In this document: positions 51,123-59,403 of the stretch, piece after piece
Position numbering within the stretch: position 1 is the stretch's first letter
Layout of the letters: each line of letters opens with the position of its first letter
Source: Rhizobium sp. RU33A
Lineage (GTDB): Bacteria > Pseudomonadota > Alphaproteobacteria > Rhizobiales > Rhizobiaceae
Length of the DNA stretch: 64,000 bases
Reading direction: 5' to 3'
Assembly (NCBI RefSeq): GCF_900156055.1
Contig: NZ_FTMQ01000005.1
Span: forward strand, 62,001 to 126,000
The notes under the pieces: generated by a model
What the model was told of the DNA's origin: nothing
What the model saw: only the letters and a program-made list of their open reading frames with translations
Databases searched by the model: none
Translations under genes and position numbers: made by a program

Positions 51123-52061
51123 ATGAGCGTAATGATCTTCAACCGCCCCGACATCCAAGACTTTCTGAAGGTCCTGAGCGGCCTGGACCAGAAGGACGGC
51201 AATCCGCGCGTCAAGCAGATCGTCAATCGGATCGTCTCGGATCTCTTCAAAACGATCGACGACCTCGACGTGACGCCCGACGAGTACTGGACCGCGATTG
51301 CCTGGGTCAACGAGATCGGTGCGACCGGACAGGCCGGCCTGATTTCGCCCGGCCTCGGTCTCGACCATTTCCTCGACGAGCGTCTGGATGCGATCGACGA
51401 AGCGCTCGGCATCAAGAACGAGACGCCGCGGACGATCGAGGGGCCGCTCTATGTGGCCGGCGCGCCGGAAAGTCAGGGCTTCGCCCGTCTCGATGACGGC
51501 ACGGATACCGACGGTCATACGCTGATCATGCACGGCACCGTCTACGGCGCCGACGGCAGACCGAGCGCCGGAGCAAAGGTCGAGGTATGGCACTGCGACA
51601 CGCGCGGCTTCTATTCGCACTTCGATCCGACGGGCAAGCAGGCGCCCTTCAACATGCGCCGCACGATCATCACGGACGAGCATGGTCGCTACACGTTCCG
51701 GAGCATCGTACCGCATGGCTATGGCGTGCCTCCTGGCAGCCCGACCGAGAAGCTCCTGTCCGCGCTCGGCCGCCACGGCCAGCGTCCGGCCCATATTCAC
51801 TTCTTTGTCAGTGCCGAAGGGCATCGCAAGCTGACAACGCAGATCAACATTGCCGGTGATCCGCTGATCAATGATGACTTTGCCTATGCCACGCGTGACG
51901 GCCTGGTACCTGATGTCGTCGAGCGCACCGATGAGGCCGGCATCAAGGCGAACGGCCTGAGCGGTCCCTTTGCCGAGATCGTCTTCGACATCAAACTGAC
52001 GGCCCTCGTCGACGGTATCGACAACCAGGTGAATGCCCTGCGCCCGCGCGCTGCAGCCTGA
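51123..52061 (+). CDS. catA: Catechol 1,2-dioxygenase CatA
   Basis: Intradiol ring cleavage of catechol to cis,cis-muconate. The 312-residue protein has the N-terminal helical linker ('DVTPDEYWTAIAWVNEIG') and the beta-sandwich with Fe3+ ligands Tyr ('GFYSHFDP'), Tyr ('GRYTFRSIVPHGY') and His-x-His ('RPAHIHFFVSAEGH'). Substrate selectivity within catechols cannot be read with certainty. ATG 51123 follows GAGGAGG. It lies 53 nt after catC and 102 nt before benA. Confidence 0.95.
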   Translation: MSVMIFNRPDIQDFLKVLSGLDQKDGNPRVKQIVNRIVSDLFKTIDDLDVTPDEYWTAIAWVNEIGATGQAGLISPGLGLDHFLDERLDAIDEALGIKNETPRTIEGPLYVAGAPESQGFARLDDGTDTDGHTLIMHGTVYGADGRPSAGAKVEVWHCDTRGFYSHFDPTGKQAPFNMRRTIITDEHGRYTFRSIVPHGYGVPPGSPTEKLLSALGRHGQRPAHIHFFVSAEGHRKLTTQINIAGDPLINDDFAYATRDGLVPDVVERTDEAGIKANGLSGPFAEIVFDIKLTALVDGIDNQVNALRPRAAA

Positions 52062-52163
52062 TCCACGGGCGGTCCGGCAAGCCGGACCGCCTCCCCATTT
52101 CATCCCAATCCATCGACATCGTTGCCACGGCAGGGAAAGCCCTTCCGAGGTGGGAGAGAAACC

Positions 52164-53522
52164 GTGTCCAAGATCATCGACAAACATTCCGCTCTGCAAG
52201 ACCTGCTGGCCAACGCCGTCGAAGATGACCACGAGAGAGGCGTCTTTCGGTGCCGCCGTGACATTTTCACCAATGCAGACCTGTTCGAACTGGAGATGAA
52301 ATACATCTTCGAAAGCAACTGGGTCTATCTCGCCCATGAGAGCCAGATCCCCGAGGTCAACGACTATTACACCACCTCGATCGGCCGGCAGCCCATCGTC
52401 ATCACCCGTGAAAAGACGGGCACGCTCAACGCAGTCATCAATGCCTGCGCCCATCGCGGCGCGATGCTCTGCCGACGTAAGCATGGAAACAAGGGCTCGT
52501 TCACCTGTCCCTTCCACGGCTGGACTTTCTCGAACAGCGGCAAGCTGCTGAAGGTGAAGGACGAAAAGACGACGCAATATCCGGAGCAGTTCGCCAAGGA
52601 TGGATCGCATGATCTGACGCGTGTCGCCCGCTTCGAAAACTATCGCGGCTTCCTGTTTGGCAGCCTCAATGCCGATGTTGCATCGCTCGAGGAATTTCTG
52701 GGCGAGACGAAGGTGATCATCGATCAGATCGTCGACCAGGCTCCCGAAGGCCTCGAAGTTCTGCGCGGGAACTCGTCCTATATCTATGACGGAAACTGGA
52801 AGCTGCAGATGGAGAACGGCTGCGACGGCTATCACGTCAGCTCGGTTCACTGGAACTATGCAGCGACCATGGGCCGGCGCAAAGAAGAGGGTACGAAGGC
52901 CGTCGACGCCAATAGCTGGAGCAAATCGGTTGCCGGCGTCTATGGCTTCGACAACGGGCATATCCTGCTCTGGACCAAAACGATGAACCCGGAAGTCCGT
53001 CCGGTCTACAACCGTCGCGAGGAGATCCGCAAGCGCGTCGGCAGCGACAAGGCCGATTTCATCGTCAACCAGACGCGCAATCTCTGTGTCTATCCCAACG
53101 TCTTCCTGATGGACCAGTTCAGCACACAGATCCGCGTGACGCGCCCGATCAGCGTCGACAAGACCGAGATCAGCATCTTCTGCTTTGCCCCGAAAGGCGA
53201 AAGCCCGACTGAACGGGCACTGCGCATTCGCCAATACGAGGACTTCTTCAATGTGTCCGGCATGGGAACGGCCGACGACCTCGAGGAATTCCGCGCTTGC
53301 CAGACCGGTTATGCCGGTACGGCGGCCCTCTGGAACGATCTATCGCGCGGTGCACCTCTCTGGATCGACGGACCTGATGAGAATGCCCGCCGCATGGGCC
53401 TGAAGCCGCTGCTTTCGGGCGAACGCAGCGAGGACGAAGGGCTCTTTGTGCGCCAGCACGAATACTGGGCCAAGGTCATGCGCGACGCATTGGCCCATGA
53501 AATGGAAGGAGCCGGCGCATGA
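52164..53522 (+). CDS. benA: Benzoate 1,2-dioxygenase large subunit BenA
   Basis: Rieske non-haem iron oxygenase alpha subunit. The 452-residue protein starts at GTG 52164 behind GGGAGAG. The Rieske centre is in '[11 protein letters not shown]' and '[12 protein letters not shown]', and the mononuclear iron site in '[15 protein letters not shown]' with the bridging Asp, plus a later Asp. It overlaps benB by 4 nt. Benzoate is preferred to anthranilate or toluate because of the following benD and the complete cat set. Confidence 0.94.
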   Translation: MSKIIDKHSALQDLLANAVEDDHERGVFRCRRDIFTNADLFELEMKYIFESNWVYLAHESQIPEVNDYYTTSIGRQPIVITREKTGTLNAVINACAHRGAMLCRRKHGNKGSFTCPFHGWTFSNSGKLLKVKDEKTTQYPEQFAKDGSHDLTRVARFENYRGFLFGSLNADVASLEEFLGETKVIIDQIVDQAPEGLEVLRGNSSYIYDGNWKLQMENGCDGYHVSSVHWNYAATMGRRKEEGTKAVDANSWSKSVAGVYGFDNGHILLWTKTMNPEVRPVYNRREEIRKRVGSDKADFIVNQTRNLCVYPNVFLMDQFSTQIRVTRPISVDKTEISIFCFAPKGESPTERALRIRQYEDFFNVSGMGTADDLEEFRACQTGYAGTAALWNDLSRGAPLWIDGPDENARRMGLKPLLSGERSEDEGLFVRQHEYWAKVMRDALAHEMEGAGA

Positions 53523-54007
53523 GCACGATCCATTCGCATGTTGCCGCCTTCCTCTACCGCGAAGCCCGTCTGCTAGATGACCGTCAGTGGGACGAATGGC
53601 TGACCTGCTATGCCGAGGATGCGACCTATTGGATGCCGGCCTGGGATGACGACGACCAGTTGACCGAGGACCCGCACAGCGAGATCTCGCTGATCTACTA
53701 CCCTGATCGCGGAGGGCTCGAAGATCGCGTCTTTCGGATCAAGACGGAGCGGTCCGGGGCATCCACGCCCGAACCGCGCACCAGTCACATGATCTCGAAC
53801 ATCGAGATCCTCTCGGATCAGGGCACGGAGATTTCGCTTCGCTACAATTTTCACACGCTCAACCACCGCTACAAGATCACCGACCACTTCTTCGGCACGG
53901 TGTTCCTGACCCTGCGGCGGGTGGAGACTGGCTTCCTGATTGCCGCCAAGAAGATCGTTCTGAAGAATGATTACATCCGCCAGGTCATCGACATTTACCA
54001 CATCTGA
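53519..54007 (+). CDS. benB: Benzoate 1,2-dioxygenase small subunit BenB
   Basis: A 162-residue beta subunit of the ring-hydroxylating dioxygenase family (SnoaL-like fold): '[19 protein letters not shown]', '[16 protein letters not shown]', '[18 protein letters not shown]', '[19 protein letters not shown]'. Structural, not catalytic. Translationally coupled to benA; benC follows after 38 nt. Confidence 0.95.
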   Translation: MSTIHSHVAAFLYREARLLDDRQWDEWLTCYAEDATYWMPAWDDDDQLTEDPHSEISLIYYPDRGGLEDRVFRIKTERSGASTPEPRTSHMISNIEILSDQGTEISLRYNFHTLNHRYKITDHFFGTVFLTLRRVETGFLIAAKKIVLKNDYIRQVIDIYHI

Positions 54008-54045
54008 TCGACCAGAAGGCTCGCCTTTCTGGAGGAGGAGAAACC

Positions 54046-55071
54046 ATGAGCAGTTACCGGATCGCATTGAATTTTGAAGACGGCGTCACGCGCTTCTTGG
54101 ACTGTCGGGCGGGCGAGAAGTTGCTAGACGCCGCCTATCGGAACCAGATCAACCTGCCGATGGATTGCTCCGACGGTGTTTGCGGCACCTGCAAGTGCCG
54201 CTCGGAAACCGGGACCTACGATCTGGGCGATGACTATATCGAAGATGCCTTGACCGCCGGTGAGGCCGCATCCAGGCTGGTTCTGACATGCCAGATGAGA
54301 CCGACAAGCGACGGTATCGTCTCCGTTCCCACCCGCTCTTCCGTGTGCAAGACAGCACAGCAGAAGCTCGCGACCACTGTGACCCGGGTGACGGCTCACG
54401 GCGATGCCGCGGTCGTTCTGGAGCTGCAAATGGAGGGCGATTGCAGACCACAGTTTTTGCCGGGCCAGTATATCAACATCGACGTGCCGGGCTCGGCTGC
54501 GAGCCGCTCCTATTCCTTCACCACTGCGCCAGGTGAAAACCACCTGGGCTTTCTCATCAGGAAGCTGCCCGTGGGGCTGATGAGCAACTGGCTCTCTCAC
54601 GCGAAACCCGGCGACCGGGTGACGGCCACTGGCCCCCTCGGCAGCTTCTATCTTCGCGACACCGAGCGTCCGCTCCTGTTCCTTGCCGGAGGCACGGGAC
54701 TTGCGCCCTTCCTGTCGATGCTCGAGGTGCTGGTGGCGAAGCAATCATGGCAGCCTGTTCATCTCGTCTACGGGGTTACGAAAGACGAAGACCTCGTTCT
54801 CATTGATGTGCTGGAAAGCTATGTCGATCGGCTGCCGGATTTCTCCTTCACCACCGTGGTTGCCGATCAAGGTTCAAAACACCCCCGGAAGGGCTGGGTT
54901 ACCGATCATATGCCGACCGGTCTCTTGAGCGGTGAGACGGACATCTATCTCTGCGGGCCGCCGCCGATGGTCGATGCTGTGAGGACTTGGCTTAGCGCCC
55001 ATGACATCTCGCCAAACAGCTTCCACTACGAGAAGTTCACGCCGAACCTGACCTTGAAGGAAAGCGCATGA
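54046..55071 (+). CDS. benC: Benzoate dioxygenase reductase BenC
   Basis: Transfers electrons from NADH to the dioxygenase. The 341-residue protein has an N-terminal plant-type [2Fe-2S] ferredoxin ('CSDGVCGTCKCR' with a later Cys in 'LVLTCQM'), the FAD motif 'SRSYSFTTAPGE' and the NAD domain ('LFLAGGTGLAPFLSMLEVL', 'IYLCGPPPMVDAVRTW'). ATG 54046 follows GGAGGAGG. Overlaps benD by 4 nt. Confidence 0.96.
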   Translation: MSSYRIALNFEDGVTRFLDCRAGEKLLDAAYRNQINLPMDCSDGVCGTCKCRSETGTYDLGDDYIEDALTAGEAASRLVLTCQMRPTSDGIVSVPTRSSVCKTAQQKLATTVTRVTAHGDAAVVLELQMEGDCRPQFLPGQYINIDVPGSAASRSYSFTTAPGENHLGFLIRKLPVGLMSNWLSHAKPGDRVTATGPLGSFYLRDTERPLLFLAGGTGLAPFLSMLEVLVAKQSWQPVHLVYGVTKDEDLVLIDVLESYVDRLPDFSFTTVVADQGSKHPRKGWVTDHMPTGLLSGETDIYLCGPPPMVDAVRTWLSAHDISPNSFHYEKFTPNLTLKESA

Positions 55072-55856
55072 GCACGCTCACCTTCGACGAACGATTTCGG
55101 GACAAGGTACTGGTCGTTACGGGCGCGGCCCAGGGTATCGGCCTTGCCGTCGCAACGAGGGCGATTACCGAAGGCGGCAAAGTGCTCTTCGTCGACAGAG
55201 CGCAAATCGTCCATGAGGTGGTCGCCGAATTGGCGTCAGAGAGCGCTATCGGATTCGTGGCCGATCTCGAAACGTATGACGGCGCGGCGGCGGCGATGCG
55301 CCATGCTGCGGATACGTTCGGTGGCATCGACATCCTGATCAACAATGTCGGCGGCGCAATCCGCATGCGGCCCTTCGATGCCTTCGAAGCATTGCAGATC
55401 GATGCGGAGATACGCCGATCGCTGATGCCGACGCTCTATAGCTGTCACGCCGTCCTGCCGTATCTCTTCACGCGTGGTGCCGGCACCATCGTCAATGTCT
55501 CGTCGAACGCAACGCGCGGCATTCACCGGGTGCCCTATTCCGCCGCCAAGGGCGGGATCAACGCGCTGACGCAATCGCTCGCGATGGAAATGGCGGACCG
55601 GAACATCCGGGTGGTCGCGACGGCGCCAGGAGGTACCGAAGCCCCCGCGCGTCGCATTCCCCGCAACGCCGACGGTGATACGGCCGAAGAAAAGGCCTGG
55701 ATGCGCGACGTCGTCGAGCAGGTCAAGCAATCGAGTTTCATGAAACGATACGGAACCCTTTCGGAGCAGGTTGCTCCGATCCTGTTCCTAGCCTCGGACG
55801 AGGCCTCTTACATCACCGGATCCATTCTGCCTGTCGCAGGCGGCGATCTCGGCTGA
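55068..55856 (+). CDS. benD: cis-Diol dehydrogenase BenD (1,6-dihydroxycyclohexa-2,4-diene-1-carboxylate dehydrogenase)
   Basis: Short-chain dehydrogenase that converts the benzoate diol to catechol with loss of CO2. The 262-residue protein has the NAD motif 'VTGAAQGIGLAVA', 'INNVGGAIRMRPFDAF', Ser near 'TIVNVSSNATRG', and catalytic 'YSAAKGGINAL'. 'VATAPGGTEAPARRIPRN' is characteristic of BenD. Coupled to benC by ATGA. Confidence 0.94.
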   Translation: MSTLTFDERFRDKVLVVTGAAQGIGLAVATRAITEGGKVLFVDRAQIVHEVVAELASESAIGFVADLETYDGAAAAMRHAADTFGGIDILINNVGGAIRMRPFDAFEALQIDAEIRRSLMPTLYSCHAVLPYLFTRGAGTIVNVSSNATRGIHRVPYSAAKGGINALTQSLAMEMADRNIRVVATAPGGTEAPARRIPRNADGDTAEEKAWMRDVVEQVKQSSFMKRYGTLSEQVAPILFLASDEASYITGSILPVAGGDLG

Positions 55857-55893
55857 TTTTCAATCAAATGCACGAGCACTGGGAGGAGTGAAC

Positions 55894-57222
55894 ATGCGCA
55901 ACATAGATGTGACTGAAGCAATAGACAGCGGTCAGTTCGGCCGTTTCCAATGGATGATCCTCGGCCTCTGCGGGCTGCTTCTGATCGTCGATGGCTACGA
56001 CGTCTTCGTCGCAGGCACGGTCCTGCCGAAACTGATCGCTGAATGGGGCTTGAGCAAACCGCAAGCTGGAGCGCTGCAGGCCTGGGCACTGTTCGGCATG
56101 ATGTTCGGCGCCCTGATTTTCGGCCCGCTCGCCGACAAGATCGGTCGCAAGAAAGGCATCGCCCTGAGCTTCGTGCTGTTCACGACGGCGACGGTTGCCA
56201 CAGGCTTTGCCGCGTCGCCGGATCAATTCAAGATCTTCCGTTTCATCGCCGGTCTCGGCTGCGGCGGGCTCATGCCCAACGCGGTGGCGCTGATGAACGA
56301 ATATGCTCCGAAGCGGCTGCGCGGCACCATGGTCGCCCTGATGTTCTCAGGTTATTCGATCGGCGGCATGGTCGCTGCCAGCCTGGGCATTGCCATCATC
56401 CCGTCCTTCGGTTGGCAGTGGATGTTCTATGTGGCGGCAATCCCGCTCGTGCTCTTGCCGTTCATCCTCTGGCAGTTGCCGGAATCGCTCGGCTTCCTGA
56501 TCCGTCAGAACCGCCAGTCGGAAGCGCGCAGCATCTATTCGAGACTGTTCCCAGGCGATCAGCTCGCTGACGGCGACAAGTTAATTTTCGCCGAGACCAA
56601 TGGGGCATCGGCTTCGGTGCTCGAACTCTTCCGCCATGAACGCGGCCTGCGCACCGCCATGCTCTGGGTGTCGTTCTTCTGCTGCCTTCTGCTCGTTTAC
56701 CTCCTGTCGTCCTGGCTGCCGAAGGTGCTGCAGGAGGCCGGCTATGCAGAGCGCGCCAGCCTGCTCAGCCTGTTTTCCCTGAATTTCGGCGGCATGGCCG
56801 GCGCTATCCTCGGCGGTCGTCTGGGAGATCGCTTCGGACTTCCCAAGGTCGTTGTCGCCTTCTTTGCGGCAGCCGCTGTTTCGATCGCCCTCATCGGCAC
56901 GGGGCTGCCGACGGTGTTGCTGTTCATCAGCGTCTTCATCGCCGGCGCAACGACGATCGGGACACAGATCCTGCTCTATGCGAGCGTCGCCCAACTCTAC
57001 AATCTGTCGATCCGCTCGACGGGTCTCGGCTGGGCATCCGGGGTCGGCCGGATCGGCGCCATCGTCGGGCCAACCTTCGGGGGCTACCTGCTCGCCCAGG
57101 AATTGCCATTGCAGCAGAACTTCATGCTGTTCGCCGTCCCTGCAGTCATTTCTGTCTTTGCCATGCTCGGCTATGCCTCGCTCAATGCGCGGCAGGTCTT
57201 GCGGACACCAGTCGCGGCCTGA
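55894..57222 (+). CDS. benK: Benzoate transporter BenK (MFS, aromatic acid:H+ symporter)
   Basis: A 442-residue twelve-helix MFS transporter of the AAHS family: 'GLCGLLLIVDGYDVFVAGTV' with the DGxD-type motif in helix 1, 'GPLADKIGRKKGIALSF' between helices 2 and 3, 'GGRLGDRFGLPK' between 8 and 9. ATG 55894 after GGGAGGAG is preferred to GTG 55888. Imports benzoate or a related aromatic acid. Confidence 0.92.
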   Translation: MRNIDVTEAIDSGQFGRFQWMILGLCGLLLIVDGYDVFVAGTVLPKLIAEWGLSKPQAGALQAWALFGMMFGALIFGPLADKIGRKKGIALSFVLFTTATVATGFAASPDQFKIFRFIAGLGCGGLMPNAVALMNEYAPKRLRGTMVALMFSGYSIGGMVAASLGIAIIPSFGWQWMFYVAAIPLVLLPFILWQLPESLGFLIRQNRQSEARSIYSRLFPGDQLADGDKLIFAETNGASASVLELFRHERGLRTAMLWVSFFCCLLLVYLLSSWLPKVLQEAGYAERASLLSLFSLNFGGMAGAILGGRLGDRFGLPKVVVAFFAAAAVSIALIGTGLPTVLLFISVFIAGATTIGTQILLYASVAQLYNLSIRSTGLGWASGVGRIGAIVGPTFGGYLLAQELPLQQNFMLFAVPAVISVFAMLGYASLNARQVLRTPVAA

Positions 57223-57236
57223 GCCAAACCTCTAAA

Positions 57237-57259
57237 GAAGGCCCGCGTCGCGGGCCTTC
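57237..57259 (+). terminator. Hairpin between benK and catD
   Basis: GAAGGCCCGC pairs with GCGGGCCTTC around a 3-nt loop, 14 nt after the benK stop. No long T-run follows, so read-through into catD is likely. Confidence 0.6.
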
Positions 57260-57277
57260 ACATCCAAGGAACAATCC

Positions 57278-58060
57278 ATGCCTTTTCTCGATCTCGATCA
57301 GCATAGGCTGAGCTGTCGCCTCGACGGGGTAGGCGCCGACAAACCCTGGCTGATTTTTTGCAACTCGCTTGGGACCGATCTTCATATGTGGGATGGTCAG
57401 ATCGAGGCTTTGGCCGACGATTTACGGATCCTGCGCTACGACTGCCGCGGGCACGGCCTGTCATCGGCACCTCCCTCCCCGTTCAAACTCTCCGAGCTTG
57501 CGGAGGATGTCATCGCGTTAATGGATCATCTGGCGATCGAGAAGGCACATTTCTGCGGACTGTCGATCGGTGGTCTCGTTGGACAATGGCTAGCGATCCA
57601 CGCCGGCCACCGCTTCGACAAATTCGTCTTCTGCGCAACGGCGGCAAGGTTAGGCAATCGGGAATCCTGGCAGGAACGGATCGACGCCGTAAACTACAAC
57701 GGGCTCTCCTTCCTCGTCGCCGGAACGGCCGAGAGATGGTTCACGCCAAAATTCCGGTCGGCTGCGCCAGAGGGCGTCCGTAAATTCATGGCGACATTCG
57801 AGCAGACCACTGTCGATGGATATCTTGGCTGCTGCGCAGCTTTGCGAGATGCCGATCTCCGTTCCGATCTCCCTCGCATCTACCACCCGGTTCTCGCCAT
57901 TTCCGGGAAAGATGATCCGGTCTGCGTCGCAAGCGATCTCGAACTGATTGCCGTTTCTGTCTCGCGTGGTCGCCATCTGGCGCTGCCGGGACGTCATATC
58001 GTCAATTTTGAAGCCGCCGGTCTGTTCAATGCTGCACTGGCTGAATTTCTAGCGACATGA
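57278..58060 (+). CDS. catD: 3-oxoadipate enol-lactonase
   Basis: Hydrolyses 3-oxoadipate enol-lactone to 3-oxoadipate, finishing the pathway in this window. The 260-residue alpha/beta-hydrolase has the nucleophile in 'FCGLSIGGLVGQWLA', Asp in 'SGKDDPVC' and His in 'LPGRHIVNFE', with the oxyanion region 'IFCNSLGTDLHMWDGQ'. catD and pcaD products have the same activity; the catechol context favours catD. The last steps (CoA transferase, thiolase) are not here. Confidence 0.92.
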   Translation: MPFLDLDQHRLSCRLDGVGADKPWLIFCNSLGTDLHMWDGQIEALADDLRILRYDCRGHGLSSAPPSPFKLSELAEDVIALMDHLAIEKAHFCGLSIGGLVGQWLAIHAGHRFDKFVFCATAARLGNRESWQERIDAVNYNGLSFLVAGTAERWFTPKFRSAAPEGVRKFMATFEQTTVDGYLGCCAALRDADLRSDLPRIYHPVLAISGKDDPVCVASDLELIAVSVSRGRHLALPGRHIVNFEAAGLFNAALAEFLAT

Positions 58061-58246
58061 GCGAGGTGATTTCGCTGACTTCATCTACAGCTGCGCTAAT
58101 AGGCTTTAGCTGTCTTCGCCTTGATGTGAATCGAACCAGCGTTCCGAAGAACCTCCCCCCATCACCACCATTGCAACCAACTCGAGCTTTCAGTTATTGC
58201 AGTTAGAGGCCTTGTTCGCTATATTGGCGGATAAGGAGATATCGTC

Positions 58247-58693
58247 ATGGCCAGCCAAATTGTTCATTTCGCCAGACTGTCAGATCACGACCGAAAGACG
58301 GCAGCGCCCCTACCAAAGTTTGTTGCCGGCGACAGGCTGGAACTCCACGTTCGTGGCGCAGGTGGCAAGGAGCGGACGCTCCCGATCCCGCCATCAGCCG
58401 CCGCAGCTGTTGAAGCCCTTCTGGCGCACATGCTGCGCGGAGAGCGTGTTGCCGTGCTGGCCGAGGACCAGGAACTAAGCCCGAGCGAAGCTTCAGCCAT
58501 CCTCGGTATCTCCCGCCCGCTCGTCGTCTTACGTATGGACCGGGGCGAGTTGCCATTCCGCTACGTCGGTAAACACCGCCGCGCTCTCCTTAAGGACGTG
58601 CTCGCGTTGAAGTCGAAGCTTGACAAACGACAAACGGCGATGGAAGCGCTAGCCGAGGACACAGAGGACCTGATCGAGACCTATGGCCTCTAA
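58247..58693 (+). CDS. Antitoxin with excisionase-type DNA-binding domain
   Basis: A 148-residue protein with strong AAGGAGA upstream of ATG 58247. Its middle and C-terminal part ('LSPSEASAILGISRPLVVLR' and 'GELPFRYVGKHRRAL') is the helix-turn-helix of the excisionase/antitoxin type found with PIN-domain toxins. It overlaps the toxin gene by 11 nt. It would neutralise the toxin and repress the operon. Confidence 0.85.
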   Translation: MASQIVHFARLSDHDRKTAAPLPKFVAGDRLELHVRGAGGKERTLPIPPSAAAAVEALLAHMLRGERVAVLAEDQELSPSEASAILGISRPLVVLRMDRGELPFRYVGKHRRALLKDVLALKSKLDKRQTAMEALAEDTEDLIETYGL

Positions 58694-59261
58694 TCCGCCA
58701 GTCGCGGTCTACGATGCCTGCGTCCTCTACCCCTTCCACCTGCGCAACATTCTGATCCAGTGCGCTTTCGATGGCCTCGTCGAGGCGCGCTGGACCGATG
58801 ATATACATGACGAGTGGATGCGCAATCTCGCCGCCAACACACCAGGCTTGTCCATCGAACGCCTGGAAGCCACGCGCGACCGGATGAACGCTGTCCTCCC
58901 AGAGGCAGTCGTGGAAGACCATCGCCCGTTTATTGCGGATCTCACGCTACCGGATCCCGACGATCGACATGTCCTCGCAGCAGCCATCGCCGGCAAAGCC
59001 TCCGTCATCGTTACCTGGAACCTTAAGGACTTTCCCGCAAGAAACCTTCTCGCACATGGTGTGACCAGCAAGTCGCCAGATGATTTTCTTGCCGATCTCC
59101 ATACGGCGTTTCCGGAAGCGCTAATCTCCAGCGTCAGAAGTGCGAGGCATAATCTGCGTAAGACAGTCCCATCGGTTGAGGCGTTCGTCGACGCGCTTGA
59201 ACAAGGCGGGTTGAAGAAGTTTTCAGGGATGCTTCGCCGGAACATAGCCGGATTGAAGTGA
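58683..59261 (+). CDS. PIN-domain toxin (VapC-like ribonuclease)
   Basis: A 192-residue PIN-domain protein with acidic residues at the expected places: 'AVYDACVLYPFHLRN', 'DIHDEWMRNL', 'LPDPDDRHVLAAAIAG' and 'TWNLKDFPARNLL'. Such toxins cleave RNA, usually tRNA or rRNA. The pair forms a type II toxin-antitoxin module next to a recombinase gene, as often seen on mobile elements. Confidence 0.85.
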   Translation: MASNPPVAVYDACVLYPFHLRNILIQCAFDGLVEARWTDDIHDEWMRNLAANTPGLSIERLEATRDRMNAVLPEAVVEDHRPFIADLTLPDPDDRHVLAAAIAGKASVIVTWNLKDFPARNLLAHGVTSKSPDDFLADLHTAFPEALISSVRSARHNLRKTVPSVEAFVDALEQGGLKKFSGMLRRNIAGLK

Positions 59262-59355
59262 GCAGGACCCTTGAACTGCCGAGAGCGCCCCACGACTTCC
59301 GTGGGTTACCGTGTCGCCCTCGCCAGCTTTACGAACTTTTAACTGTCTGCCCCTA

Positions 59356-59398
59356 ATTCCGCACGCCCTCGGCCTGAGGCACCGAGAAACTGCGGAAT
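59356..59398. repeat. Long imperfect hairpin before the recombinase gene
   Basis: Outer arms ATTCCGCA/TGCGGAAT (59356-59363, 59391-59398) enclose CTCGG/CCGAG (59368-59372, 59382-59386). It ends six bases before the recombinase ATG and overlaps its ribosome-site region. It could be an operator, a translational control hairpin or a recombination site. Confidence 0.6.
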
Positions 59399-59403
59399 GA
59401 CAT

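Noticed and set aside
51093..53234. Long minus-strand open frame (713 codons) opposite catA and benA
   Set aside because: Antisense shadow; both catA and benA are intact with catalytic residues on the plus strand.
52164..55071. Anthranilate or toluate dioxygenase instead of benzoate dioxygenase
   Set aside because: The gene order with benD, benK and complete catABC favours benzoate; a related aromatic acid cannot be fully excluded by sequence.
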